From the NCBI RefSeq assembly GCF_905475465.1, contig NC_062250.1:4672501-4736500 (forward strand): 64,000 nucleotides of DNA, written 5' to 3'. Made by a program: the position numbers and the translations under genes. The notes below the pieces were generated by a model. It did not search any database, had not been told where the DNA came from, and saw nothing but the letters and a program-made list of their open reading frames with translations. Positions 23,317 to 34,599 of this stretch are shown here, in pieces (position 1 is the stretch's first letter; each line of letters opens with the position of its first letter). This stretch comes from Pieris napi (lineage: Eukaryota > Arthropoda > Insecta > Lepidoptera > Pieridae).

Positions 23317-26214
23317 TATTAAATAAAAAAAATGTCTACAGAATTTAATAGTTAGGCCGATAAAAGTACCAAATGATAATATGTCAAAACAAAATCGTAA
23401 TATTTTAGTCATTTAAATCTCTTAAGGCAAACTGTAATTAATTTTTAATTACACTTGAAAGTAGTAATCATACTTTTAACTAAATTAAAGCTTGTGACGT
23501 GACGTGAAAAATATTAATCTACGTTTGAAATATTGTAATAGTTCATAATGAATAAGTTTTTATTAATATTAGACAACCTTCAATTAAGCAATTTTATCCA
23601 GCTTAAGGGATGTTATAATTATTGAGTAAGGGGTAAAAGGTTTTTAAGAAAGGGTTACTGGAATCTCTGAATACTGAGGGCAACTTTATTTCATAAATGC
23701 TTTACGCTTAGGATTTATTCTAGTTAATTCGATTGTTTCATACTAAAAAAATAAAGGGGAAGAGAAATAAATATAAATTTTTATGTGTGTATAGAAAAAA
23801 CTCAAACTGATTTTCAAAACTATTGGAGTTATTTAAATGCTTTTCTCTACTAGAATGCCACATTGTAGGTTTTATTAACAAAGGTTTTATTATTCCCAAA
23901 ATATAAAAAAAAACTTTTGTACGAAGACGAAAATGCTAGTGTTATATATCCCAATAAATATACTATCACCGAGAAGTGGATATTACAGTTATATATTTTT
24001 ATAATTCAAATTGGTAGTTCCTAAAAGTATTTTCCTTAGTTTCTCGTTTTGGAAGCTAAAACACATTTTTGTCTTGTTTTATCATTTGGCTCGAAGAGTA
24101 AGTAAGCTGAACAAAAACCTAATTCTTTTAATATAAAGTAATGAGTTGTATTTGTAACCATAATATATGTTGAACAACCTATCGTCCAGTATTCTAATAG
24201 AGACGTCAAAATATTTTACGGCTATAAATGTTAACACTTTTGTCAAACGAGATCACCCACACTTAACACAATAGAGTCCGATTCCTTAACTTTTATGCCG
24301 CTTAGAACATTTACATGTCCCATAAAATATAAATATGACCGCTAAATGCAATAAAACATCCATTCATAGTTTCAAATGTAAAAAATATACCCTAATTTCG
24401 TAAAAATCTTCTAAGAGATTTTTTATATCATAGTTTATGGCCGCTTAAAAAATCTTCCCTTAAGGGTTGACAAAATCTTAACATTGGAGGACACTAGGCA
24501 TCTTAATTGGTAATGTTCACAATTGTGGGATACGATTTACAATCGTAGTTTTGTCGGTTCACAAAGTTAAACCATTCATCACATTGACACTTTTATCGAG
24601 AGTTACAGTTCTATTAAACGTGAGCTTTAGCGGCTGATTTAAATTTCGTTACAGATAAATTTACCATAAATACATTCTTATCGCAAATGAATACTAAACA
24701 AACCTTTTTATACATTACATTAAGTGAAGATACTAAAAGCAGAACAAATAAAGTAGCTTTTTCATATTTCGAGCAAAAAAGCGGAAGGGGATGCCTCCAA
24801 TATTAGTTTTATATCTGGCAGAAAAAAGCCTGACACTTGAGAACGATTGACGATCGGAATAATAATAATGGGAACCCTTTGAGAATTATTTACGAACCCT
24901 TTCGGCGAGCTGCGCACCTGATGCGGAAGCGATTCGCGTATTTCGTGAGAAAATAGATTTCCATTGCAACATTTGATACTTTACTGCATTGGGATTTTGA
25001 GTGTTTTAAAACCTTTATAAAATTACTTAAGACTTTAAAATGATACAGATAAAGACGGCATCCATTAAAGCTGGACTTCCAGTATCAAAATCAGCAGTTT
25101 TGTTTCGAGTATAGTAATTTATTTTGTGTCATTATTAAATAAATTTTGCTATTATTATTTTTGTCGATAGCAACTAACTGGCTTATTTTTGTAAATAAAA
25201 TATTTAAATTTTGATGAATAATGTGATTTTATAAAAAAAAATAAGGTTTCATAAGAAACCTTGAATAATAGTTGCAGATTATACAAAGATTTTGTAAAAC
25301 AAAAACACGGAGATTATAAAGAGTGGCAGTTTATTCCCAGTTCTTTTTATCCGTTCTGATATTATGATAATGATATTTTGATTCAATTATTTTCAATGTT
25401 TTACTATGATGTGATAAACGTATATTTTCTTGTAAACAAATGCAAAAATATAAAATCAAATTACAATACCTTATAGATTGTTAAACCTACATAAACGATT
25501 ACAATTTAAGATGTTATCTGTATATAAATGGGACTATATCTTATCGTTTCATAAAAGCCCTCTCAGCGTACATTCCTTAAAATTTAAATACGAAATATCT
25601 TAATTAAAGTTTATAGGAACGCACTCGATTGCACACGAAGAAACGGTCACGTACTGAATATTACTGATAAGAGTATCTTGATAAGACTATTATAGACCTT
25701 ATAGCTTTGGAATAAGGGTTTTTTTATTATCTCAGTATCGCAACACCCGCATACTACCTTACTATACGGCTACGCATCATAGCATAGATAGTGTTATCTG
25801 AAATACACTTGACTCTTAATGTATCTACGCTAGACTTAAGTTCTTCCCAGACAAAGCATACCTATAATATACGAATATAAGATGGTTCACATTTCGATTA
25901 ATATTTAAGTATCTTCGAAGTATTGAATCTCGCTCGCGGATTTTGAGTACGTTTTTTTTTTCGTCAATAAAGATATTGTGTTATAATGTGGGATATTTTA
26001 ACATAACAAATCAATATGGTAGTTTTTGAGTATTCGTTTTAAATAAAAAAAATTTTGCTTTCCTCTTTTTAGTAATAGTATAAATACGAAATAAAAAGCA
26101 TTGCGATAATTTATTATAAGTTAATGTAAAGCCACAATGTCTGCATATGTCACTATTTCATGAAAATCTATAATAATATTTTTTTATAGATTAAACAAAA
26201 ATAAGGCATGCTAG
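23317..26214. other. Intergenic, almost empty
   Basis: One LINE 3' scrap at 25312-25362 and a less AT-rich patch at 24780-24960 with a CACCTG E-box. Nothing else recognised. Confidence 0.35.
25312..25362 (+). mobile_element. Degenerate 3'UTR piece of the same LINE family
   Basis: AAAGAGTGGCAG...CCCAGTTCTTTTTATCCG aligns with the AAAGAGTGGCGGA...GCCAGTTCTTCTTACCCGC segment of the two larger copies. Confidence 0.5.
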
Positions 26215-26365
26215 ATACGAGACTCTCAACTAAGGTGGTACGTTCCAAATCGGGCTGGGCACAAATGCAATTTACCACATACGTAGTTAATTAATGTTTG
26301 TACAGTGATGGAAAACATAGTCTGGAAATCAGGTCTTCATGTGATACATACGTGCTACAGCACCA
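26215..26365 (+). mobile_element. SINE family A, highly degenerate
   Basis: CTCAACTAAGGTGGTACGTT and GGAAAACATAGTCTGGAAA to GTGCTACAGCACCAA keep the family order with many changes. Confidence 0.4.
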
Positions 26366-26366
26366 A

Positions 26367-26580
26367 TTAATAATAATAATAGCCTTTATTCAAATACATT
26401 TACATTTAAAAAAAAAATCCACATTAATCCTCTTCTAGTGTATCTGTGTGCCCTGTTTTGGCAAAGGCCTCCTCCAAATCCCGGCATTCCTCTCTGCACT
26501 CTGCCACTATCTGCCATGTACCACCTGCTGTTTCTTTAATGTGGTCTAGCCAGAGAGTTGTCTCCCTCTTTTACCTTGGG
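26367..26580 (-). mobile_element. LINE 3' end, RT C-terminal remnant
   Basis: The - strand encodes LWLDHIKETAGGTWQIVAE, then a stretch ending EEAFAKTGHTDTLEED and a stop, followed by an A-rich leader to a GAATAAAGGCTATTATTATT tail. This is the usual end of non-LTR retrotransposon polyproteins (RTE-like pattern). Confidence 0.65.
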
Positions 26581-27335
26581 TACCAGTTTATTAATAATGC
26601 GTATAAATTATAAATAAAGCGTAAACAACAAGCATGCAGCATTAATATACGTGTAATTATTATTATTAACGTTTTAAAAACAAAAGAAAAATCGTCTGTT
26701 AAGTTTATTTACTTTTACGTATTATGTTTACTACAAATTTGAATGTTTTATTTAACATCATTTAATTAGGATTTTATAAAGTGGGCACTAGGCAATCACC
26801 TGAACGTACTAAGAAAAAAAATTAAATTCGCTTAAGATTTTTCCTTATATTAAAAAGCTTCGATTGTATAATATCTGAATGGTGGAGGGAATTTTACATA
26901 AAATATTCCCATTTCCCATGCCTAAAAAGTGACAGATAAATAATTATGTGATTTAAAATAATGATTTTGTCACCCTCATAATGCGACTAATGTCACGGAA
27001 GCCGAGTGCTCGATAATTTGACTGCTGTCATAACAGCGGATACTGGCCATTTAAGCTTATTTCACCTAATTGAATCCTAGAGTATTAAAGCCCTCTAACC
27101 CATAATCCCTTTTATGAGGTTCCGACACTTTGGGCACTCAACTGTCTCCTTAACTATTGTGTTTTTTATCTCAGAATCTGATCCAGAAATTAATAGTTTT
27201 TAACGTTCTTCAACTTAATTTTTTGTATGAAATTATACATTGCTGAGCTGTTAAAATTTGTATTAAGATCTTTTATTACGAATATGTTTGGTCTCTACCC
27301 CATATAGACGTATTCTTGATATACTTAAGTAGTTT
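26581..27335. other. Intergenic, nothing recognised
   Basis: AT-rich with no supported feature. Confidence 0.4.
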
Positions 27336-27530
27336 TTATTTATTTATTAAAGTTTACCACATAGTACATAGTACTAAATCTACGGCATATTTTACAAATC
27401 TTCCATCTAGAATGTATGACAATTTAAGTAAACATAAGTGTTACAAAAAAAATATTAAACAATACAATAAAAATATATATAAGATAAAACCAGCACACAA
27501 TAAAATTACCAGAAATTTTTGGTAAAGCAG
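27336..27530 (+). repeat. Dispersed repeat D, copy 1
   Basis: TTTATTTATTAAAGTTTACC, ACTAAATCTACGGCATATTT, TCTTCCATCTAGAATGTATG and AGAAATTTTTGGTAAAGCAG also occur at 30172-30475. Class not recognised; the frames over it are chance. Confidence 0.65.
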
Positions 27531-30171
27531 AGTAGAGTATCAATAAATATATTTTTTTAATATTTTTAGAATGGAAACTCGCTGTTGACCTGAAGGACTT
27601 TGACAGCTCAGCTCGAGCTATTTTGATGAGCAAACCTTGGCCGGAATGGGGAAATTCATCATAATGATATTTCAATTTTTTTAAGTGATCGCAACGTATA
27701 GTCACTTATAATTTCAGAAACGCGATTGTTGTTGTTGATGTTTCATTGTTTGTTTTATACGATATGTAGGTATTGATAAATATAGCTCCTTCCAGAGCTA
27801 GGCTAGGCCAGTCAACGAGATGGAATTTTTAACTAACGCTTTCTCAAATAAACCGAGACTATTTATTTTATGAATATATAAAACAATATGAATATTCATA
27901 TCCACGGAACACCAACAGAGTATATTGGCGTATCGCAATTAAAATTTACGACGTTCAGATAAAAGTTAAAGTTGCAATATTTGTGTATTAACGTGTTCTA
28001 TCAAAGATATAAAAACGATCTAATGGAGTATAAAAACCAATGTCGGTTTACCTTTGATGATATTTAATAAAACTCAAGTACCCGCATGTGGTTAAATAAT
28101 TTCTAATCTAACTAGTTGAAGCTGAATAGCAACGTTAAATATCGAGAAACCGACAATTTTAAAGCATAAAAAGCTTTAAAGGAAATAGAAAAAAATGTGG
28201 CAAACTGAGATAAGTGTTAAGTATTTGATGTTGTTCGTGCGGAAATCGTTCTCGAATTGCATCAAAAAGCGCTATCCGCTATTTTTTTGCTTAAATAAGG
28301 CATTTTGCTTAAAATATTATAACTAGCTTCCGAAATTTGTATCAGATATCAATATTTAATGGCTATCGTAAGACGATACTTTATGAATTTGCGGTCAAGT
28401 GAATCTTTTAGTAGTAATCAAAAATTATAATTGCAAGTATTTGTTCATGGCAGCTGCTAAAATTCTTAGAAACAATTCATTCAACAGATTCGTATAACTA
28501 TGTTAGGTTTAAGAAGCAAATTGCTTATAATTTTTCATGTACGTATAACTTACAAAATCGAGTAAGAAAATAGGTTTTTAATATATTTCTAACTACATTT
28601 AGTTTCTAGAGAGACACACTTCAAATCTGCATATCTCTTGCAAGAAACAATAACTATTTAAACAAACCAAAATACATTTCAGCATTTTAAGCAAAAGAAC
28701 CTCGATGGTGCACGATTCGTGCATTCACAAGTTAGTAAGTTCCATAAATTAAATTATTAGAATTAAAACATTTTACGTTCTCATACTCTAGGACATTTGA
28801 TATAATGTAAAACCTTTGTACTATGTTGTAAGATCTCACCCGCATCTCAGAGCTGCCGGCGAAGGAAGCCGATATCCGACAATTATTTATGTTAGCAGGC
28901 CTGCTTCAATAAAGTTGCATCAATTGTTTGCACTAACTAGAACAGGCAACTACAAGCAATATACAGCGAACTGTGCGATTTCTCATACAAAAGAGTTCAA
29001 CGCGAGCGCCGCTGCTTTATTTTTATTCGTATTGAACAATGATTTATTAGTACCACAGTTAAGTATATATAAATTGTATCATTGAATACTTTATTAAAAT
29101 ATTTTATATCACTTTTGTTGAACTGGTTTTCTAGAGCATTCTATCGAGTAAGTTAGTAAAGCCCAAATCTAAAATAGAATTTACGAAATTATTAATTAAA
29201 AATATGATTTTAAACATTAGTTTAAATCGTTCCATTATCGCTCCCATCTAACAAAACACGATTCTAAGTGAAAGTAAGAAATTAATTAAAATTTTACAAA
29301 TGAATAAACCTATTGAACGCGTTAAGGCAGTTAATAGAATTAAAATAGGCCAGGTAACAGATATAAACAATAGAGAAAGCCGAACGATATTAGTTAACTT
29401 TTCGAGAATGTTTTTGGGAACATTTCACGTGTTCGTGATAATCTGTAGCAAGTATTGCCTTGAATGAAAACTAATTTGTATCAATAACCTTATTTTTTCA
29501 ACATCATAGACAATATTATAAAAAATGACAAGGTTCAATATTAGAAATAATGAACCTGTCTTTGTCATGATGTATGTATGAAATCTTACTTTAATTATAA
29601 TATATAACATTAATTTAAAATAATAATATAAAAGAATACATTAGTAGTTACTATGTTCGAAAAGGAGTGCTACGCAGCGTTTTCATTCTATAATATACTA
29701 TATCTACTACAACTTTTTTATCATTACAATTATTAATCATCGATAATTTATCAGCATTAGGACTTTTTGCAATCCAAAAGAATCATGTATAACAACACAT
29801 AGCAAGGAATTTAAGTGTAGCGTGTAAATTTTAGTAACATACTATTTATTAATTTAAACAATTATGAATGGTATTGAAACATCGCTATAAAACTTTATCG
29901 TTAAATTTTGCAGAAAATCACGAACGGAACAAAGCTCACGTGCGCCACAAAAAGCTTACGCCACAAAGCAAATCAAATTCGTTTCATTTTTAGTTTCCGG
30001 AATTTGGCAAACTACACGTTTTTGTTAACAAACAGGAAGCTCGAAGGAGGAAATAAGTGTTATTTGATTGAACCAATGTAATCTCAGGCTTACGTAGGTG
30101 ATCACGATTTTAGAGAAATCAAAAGTGATACTTTTAGATAAGGTATTTTCTAGATACATTTTTTTTTAACT
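27531..30171. other. Intergenic with one less AT-rich patch
   Basis: 28820-29075 is less AT-rich and open for 89 codons on +, without resemblance to a known protein. It has ATTGTTT and AACAATG words and may be regulatory. GCAGCTG occurs at 28450-28456. Confidence 0.25.
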
Positions 30172-30600
30172 TTTAATTTATTTATTAAAGTTTACCATAT
30201 CATAGTACTAAATCTACGGCATATTTATAAAATCTTCCATCTAAAATGTATGAAAATTGAAGTAAACATAAGTGTAACAAAAAAAATATTAAAAAATACA
30301 ATTAAAATATATGTACAAGATAAAATAAGCATAGAATAACAACGTCCTGGTGGACAGAAAAACTGTGTCCAGTTTGAGTTTCCACCAGACCAACTTATTT
30401 TCTATTTAAGATCATGTATATAATAAATTTAAAAAAAAAGTTACTAGAAATTTTTGGTAAAGCAGAAAAAAAAATCATCAGCAAAACAGCGAATTAGGTT
30501 CAAGACAGGCACCCAACAATGTTTTCTCTAAAACCAATCATAACATCATACATTTGATAAGCAATGCCAATGAGATGAAAAATCAATATTTTTTAGCGTA
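30172..30600 (+). repeat. Dispersed repeat D, copy 2 with insertion
   Basis: Same unit as 27336-27530, interrupted near 30340-30440 by about 100 bp containing TGGTGGACAG...TTCCACCA. Beyond 30475 it continues with CAGCAAAACAGCGAATTAGG, which resembles the first bases of the window. Confidence 0.6.
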
Positions 30601-31497
30601 TATAAGTTCTAGAATAAAATTATCCTTTAATATCTGTTTTGGGGCAGATAGTGACCACATTGCTTTCCCATCTTTCTTATCTTCAGGCCACGTCCAATAG
30701 CTTGTGCTTCACCCACAACTGAGTCTCACCAGGATTGTTTACAGCGGTATTCTTTTTCCTGAGGAATCCAATTAAGTGCATCTAAAATAGGATATCAGAA
30801 CATAATAATAGTCTATGTACTTAATGGTTTTCTTTAGTTAATTAATCCCAATTATACGATAGTAAACTGGACTACAAAAACACAGCCAATTGCACTCTTT
30901 TAACTAAATATCTCTTTTGTTTCTTTCTCTCAAATTGTGTTTATGCTCTGATGAAAAAAGACAAATTAGTAGTTAAAACAGTGCAATGAGACTGATTTAT
31001 TTATTATGAATAAGGAACATGGTATTTCGTTTCGCAACCTATTCGATATATTCTAAGGTTTAACTATATAAAATTACCACACGAGATAGTAAAAAAAATC
31101 TTGATAATACGCAATAATTAGGCGCTTGAAGCTATGTTGTCACATCACGCTAATTCCTAATGTGTGCTGTCAAAATAATCAAAATCTAGTAGGCCAGATT
31201 TATGCCTAGAGCTTTCGATAAGCCGAAAACTTGAATCTAAAACTAAGTGTCACGTACACGGTGTCTCATTTTAAGTCTATTAAAAATGTGCTTTGCCAAT
31301 ATTCATATGCAGTAATATTTATTACAAAATTTTAAGGCATTTTTATTTATTACTATAACAATAATCTACATTTTTCTTAGGATTAAGTATTAGAAGAGAA
31401 ACTTACAACATACTATATCGATACAATTTTATCCGAACTTGTTACTAACACTTATATTAACTTAACTAGAAATACTAGAACCTAGAGTGCTAGAAAC
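30601..31497. other. Intergenic, nothing recognised
   Basis: AT-rich with no supported feature. Confidence 0.4.
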
Positions 31498-31545
31498 AAA
31501 AAAGTCCATTGGTGTACAGTTGGGTTCGAACCTTAATATGTACGT
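31498..31545 (-). mobile_element. SINE family A fragment
   Basis: AAGTCCATTGGTGTACAGTT and GGGTTCGAACC match the reverse complement of the head and B-box. Confidence 0.55.
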
Positions 31546-31759
31546 GATTAAAAAATTTCTCCCACAGCCCGTAATTAAGATTAGGAATTATTTTTATACT
31601 GTCTTTGTTATAAAGAATAACTAACTGTAGTTACTTATAACTGTAACACAGCTTCCGTAAATCAACAATATTATTAGGCATAGCTTTAATAAGATAACAT
31701 TTTTACTCTAACATTGAGCAATTTCTTTGTTTATTTCTAATATTACTACATCGCTTTCA

Positions 31760-32060
31760 TAAGATCTTGGCGCTCGTATTTCGTAGTAATCAAGCCCATC
31801 GTTATCACTGACCGTTCTCACTCGATGCGAACTCCTTTGTCGCTTATCTGAACCTTTTATTCGCACATGTAAATGCATTTAGCTCCCACCTCTTATCTCA
31901 GTCGACACCATTAATCTTGTATAACAATGCATCCGCGGTGTGACCACGTCTTAATCAACCGCCACGTGATTACGTTTGCATATAAACCGATAATTCGATT
32001 GGCGTATAGGACACAGTTTCGTAGATCGAATCGAAATTTAAATTAAAGGTCCGTAGATTA
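31760..32060. promoter_or_regulatory. Candidate cis-regulatory island 3' of second ASH gene
   Basis: It contains GTTATCACT (31801-31809), CCTTTGTCGC (31834-31843), CATGTAAATGC (31866-31876) and TTATCTCA (31893-31900), all shared with 8440-9000. It also holds a CACGTG E-box, homeodomain-type TTAATC words and TTTGCATAT. GATA sites recall Pannier control of the fly AS-C dorsocentral enhancer, but that link is an inference. Confidence 0.35.
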
Positions 32061-32440
32061 AGATTAAAGATCAATAACAGATTCGCTTTGTTTCCTCTTA
32101 ATTAGGATTTCGAATCTCAGGTTATCATTTATTTTAATGGTATATGTAGTGTGTACTTTAAAGTCATAAATTCAAAACTTTATACATCCACTAATAATCA
32201 TAAACAAAATCTCAATCTGTCCTATGCTAAAAAGGAAAGTATTCTTATTATACAACAGTAGTTTAGTAAAATTGTAAGTTAAGTAGAAGTTATTATATCA
32301 AGTACCGTTAATATGTCAAATGGGAGAAACTAGTAGCCCACGACACAGGAACGATCTGTTTGAACTAAACATTATTTCTTATTATGTAAAATAAAGTTAA
32401 TTTCTTATTAAATAAAAGTGTGCAAATAAATTTTATATTA
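32061..32440. other. Intergenic beyond second ASH 3' end
   Basis: AT-rich, nothing recognised. Confidence 0.4.
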
Positions 32441-32565
32441 TTTATTTAATTCAGTTCATTCACCATAAATTATATTTACATAAGTTTTATACATTTGTTT
32501 ACAGAATATATTACTCTTTTTTACAATATTAATATGACTAGATAACAATATATATTAGTTTATCC
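32441..32565 (-). other. 3'UTR of second ASH gene with poly(A) signal
   Basis: The first AATAAA after the stop on the - strand is at 32446-32441, about 120 nt downstream, so the 3'UTR should end near 32420. I saw no K-box, Brd-box or GY-box words of the kind known in some fly Notch-pathway and AS-C 3'UTRs. Confidence 0.5.
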
Positions 32566-33165
32566 TCACTTCGCTTGCCACCACATTTCATCTATCACCC
32601 CACTGTCATTCATAACATATTCATTTTGATATGTCATTTGTGGAGCGTAGTATTCATTGTTAATTGAATATGCTGACGAAACACCTGATGAACACTCGGA
32701 ATTCACTGGTGAAGGGATGGAGTCTGAATAGGGCGAGGTTCTTCCAGCGAAACCTTCATCAACATCATTCGAGATGGCGGCGTCCATTGGTGTGTTCGTA
32801 ATCCCAAGCGAAGCATCACTATCTTCAATTAGGGTTTCTAGGTACCTGATGTATTCCACTACCATACGTAAAGTGTCAACTTTGCTAAGCTTCTTGCCGG
32901 TTCCACGCCGAGCGCCACCAGCTAGGGCGTTGATGACAGCAGCGGGCAGTCTCTTTCTCAAAGCGTTGAATCCGTCGTTCACTTGTTTCACTCTATTGCG
33001 TTCGCGAGCGTTTCTTCTAGCGATAGAAACCGCTTGGGGACCGGTGTACGGGTTGTTTTTATAGTTATATTTCCTTGGAACTCGATCTTCCATTGCGTCT
33101 AGGTCTTCTGAAGGCGCGATCGGAACGTATTTGGGGAAATCGTTCTTATAAGACACGTAAGACAT
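32566..33165 (-). CDS. ASH: Achaete-scute homologue (second paralogue), proneural bHLH factor
   Basis: This encodes a 199-residue paralogue of the first ASH gene, with the same expected role as a Daughterless-partnered, E-box-binding proneural activator. The bHLH spans about residues 49-113: basic ARRNARERNRVKQV, helix 1 NDGFNALRKRLP, a loop with GGARRGTGKK, and helix 2 LSKVDTLRMVVEYIRYL. The segment before it (NPYTGPQAVSIARR) also matches the paralogue. SECSSGVSSAYS recurs at about 156-167. The protein ends IDEMWWQAK, keeping the tryptophans but with a shorter acidic stretch than the paralogue. The N-terminus is shorter, sharing only a VPIAP element. It is intronless, and the ATG lies about 50 nt after a strong TATA/initiator start with no upstream ATG. 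It is convergent with the other ASH gene. The family call is firm; the orthology number is not resolved. Confidence 0.95.
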   Translation of the reverse strand: MSYVSYKNDFPKYVPIAPSEDLDAMEDRVPRKYNYKNNPYTGPQAVSIARRNARERNRVKQVNDGFNALRKRLPAAVINALAGGARRGTGKKLSKVDTLRMVVEYIRYLETLIEDSDASLGITNTPMDAAISNDVDEGFAGRTSPYSDSIPSPVNSECSSGVSSAYSINNEYYAPQMTYQNEYVMNDSGVIDEMWWQAK

Positions 33166-33246
33166 ATTAGAATTCTTAGTGAGGTAAGGTTATTCGATTG
33201 AAGCAACGTTGTGAATGAAATCCCTTGGAGAGAGCGCAGTTATATA
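33166..33246 (-). promoter_or_regulatory. Core promoter and short 5'UTR of second ASH gene
   Basis: Read on the - strand, TATATAA starts at 33246. A perfect initiator TCATTC (consensus TCAKTY) places A(+1) at 33216, 30 bp from the first T of the TATA box. The 5'UTR from 33216 to 33166 has no ATG. Perfect initiator plus correct spacing makes this one of the better-supported regulatory calls in the window. Confidence 0.75.
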
Positions 33247-33352
33247 AGGGTGCAATGCTCGAAAAAAATGAATAGATTCCCACCCCTATACCTTTTTTCT
33301 TATAAATTTACCTGGGATGGTAACAAAAAATGGTTCGATATGTTCAGAAATG

Positions 33353-33362
33353 TGCGCGTGCC
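33353..33362 (-). promoter_or_regulatory. Hairy/E(spl)-type repressor site (candidate)
   Basis: On the - strand this reads GGCACGCGCA, 9 of 10 against the Hairy consensus GGCACGCGMC. It sits at about -137 to -146 of the inferred start of the second ASH gene. Confidence 0.55.
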
Positions 33363-34036
33363 CATTTATGACAGTGACCAGTACTTGAGATTTCAAAGGA
33401 AAAAATGTTGTGTGATTTGAATAATTATTATTGTTAATAACGTAGGAAAGTATTATGTGAGACTTCGTATTCGTTAAATTGAAAGAAAATAAGTTTGTGT
33501 GCAATCAATTTTTCTTTATCACATTCTATGATTGGAACTTTTAGATTACCGTAACTCAAAAATCAAGTTTATATCTATAACGGTGATGTTTATTTATTCA
33601 CTTTGTTGCTTTATAACATAGCCTTATCGCTCTCCGCTTTTATTCGCTATCGGTTTACGAAGTTATTAATGTTCTTTTTCTATTCCTCTCAGTGCTAACC
33701 ACTAGAGAATTTCATTTTGTGCCCGTAGCATTTAAAATCTCATTTTACCAAAAAATCTATTGAAATTCTAAAAGAGCGATGATCCGTGTTCTAAATATAT
33801 ATACATATATTGAAGACATATATTAAACGTCACAATTGATTAAGCAAAACGTTAGTGTTACTCATAGGCTTTTCGATCAAATTTTAGAAAATTGTATAAA
33901 GATATGTTGAATTAAAACCATTCGTTGATTGACTTTATCACACAGGTATATCTAAGATACTACCAACTGAGCATTCTGATCATATGAGTTGTTAAATGGC
34001 TGATTAAAGTATAAAATATTATTGTATATTACATTT
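33363..34036. other. Proximal upstream flank of second ASH gene
   Basis: AT-rich; no repeat recognised. Probably regulatory by position only. Confidence 0.3.
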
Positions 34037-34205
34037 ATTTAAGCTTTCTGCCTCCGTATATTTCGAACACCTATTGTTTCGTGGTCCTTGAGAGCTCCAT
34101 CCCACCAACGCAGCCTCGGTCTACCGGATTGTGAGTTCAGTAAGGACCTTGGGGTTCTGTCGTCCGCCATTCGGTGCACATGTCTCAACCACTTTGTATT
34201 TCATG
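34037..34205 (-). mobile_element. LINE remnant, RT C-terminal region
   Basis: The - strand reads KWLRHVHRMADDRTPRSLL, then SGRPRLRWWDGALKDHETI, ending RRQKA and a stop. The pattern (GHV.RM.D.R.P...GRPRLRW.D...D) is typical of the C-terminal part of insect non-LTR reverse-transcriptase proteins. Confidence 0.65.
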
Positions 34206-34335
34206 AAGACAATATTGGCGTCAAGGAATACGCCAAACACCGTCGTATGTTTCTATCCACCCAAAATAATTATCATGCATGTTAATTACATATTATGAAA
34301 AATTACATGAAGATTCATAAAGTACACATTAAAAT

Positions 34336-34365
34336 CAGCTGTTAAAGAACAGCTGACCGCACCTG
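34336..34365. promoter_or_regulatory. Cluster of three E-boxes upstream of second ASH gene
   Basis: CAGCTG (34336-34341), CAGCTG (34350-34355) and CACCTG (34360-34365) fall within 30 bp, about 1.1 kb upstream of the inferred start. Both CAGCTG sites fit RCAGSTG. Proneural genes are known to autoregulate through such sites in sensory-organ-precursor enhancers. Confidence 0.4.
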
Positions 34366-34599
34366 ACCAGGACTTTTTTCTATTCCAAAACCGTTTTCTT
34401 TTAGTAAAACAAGTGAAACCTTGCACAACACAGCTTTATTTATTACGGTCAACTTAGAATTAGACAAAGTATTTTTATTGTATTTTTACTTTGAACAAGA
34501 ACCATAGCAAATTTTATTAAATATTTGAAAATTTAACTTTATACCTAAGTGCATAAGGTTTACATTATAATTTCGTGAATAACGTTTACATTATTTCAG

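Noticed and set aside
28816..29085. 89-codon open frame as a host gene
   Set aside because: No recognisable domain and no splice or promoter support.
32774..33064. 96-codon + frame inside the second ASH gene
   Set aside because: Antisense shadow of the bHLH coding sequence.
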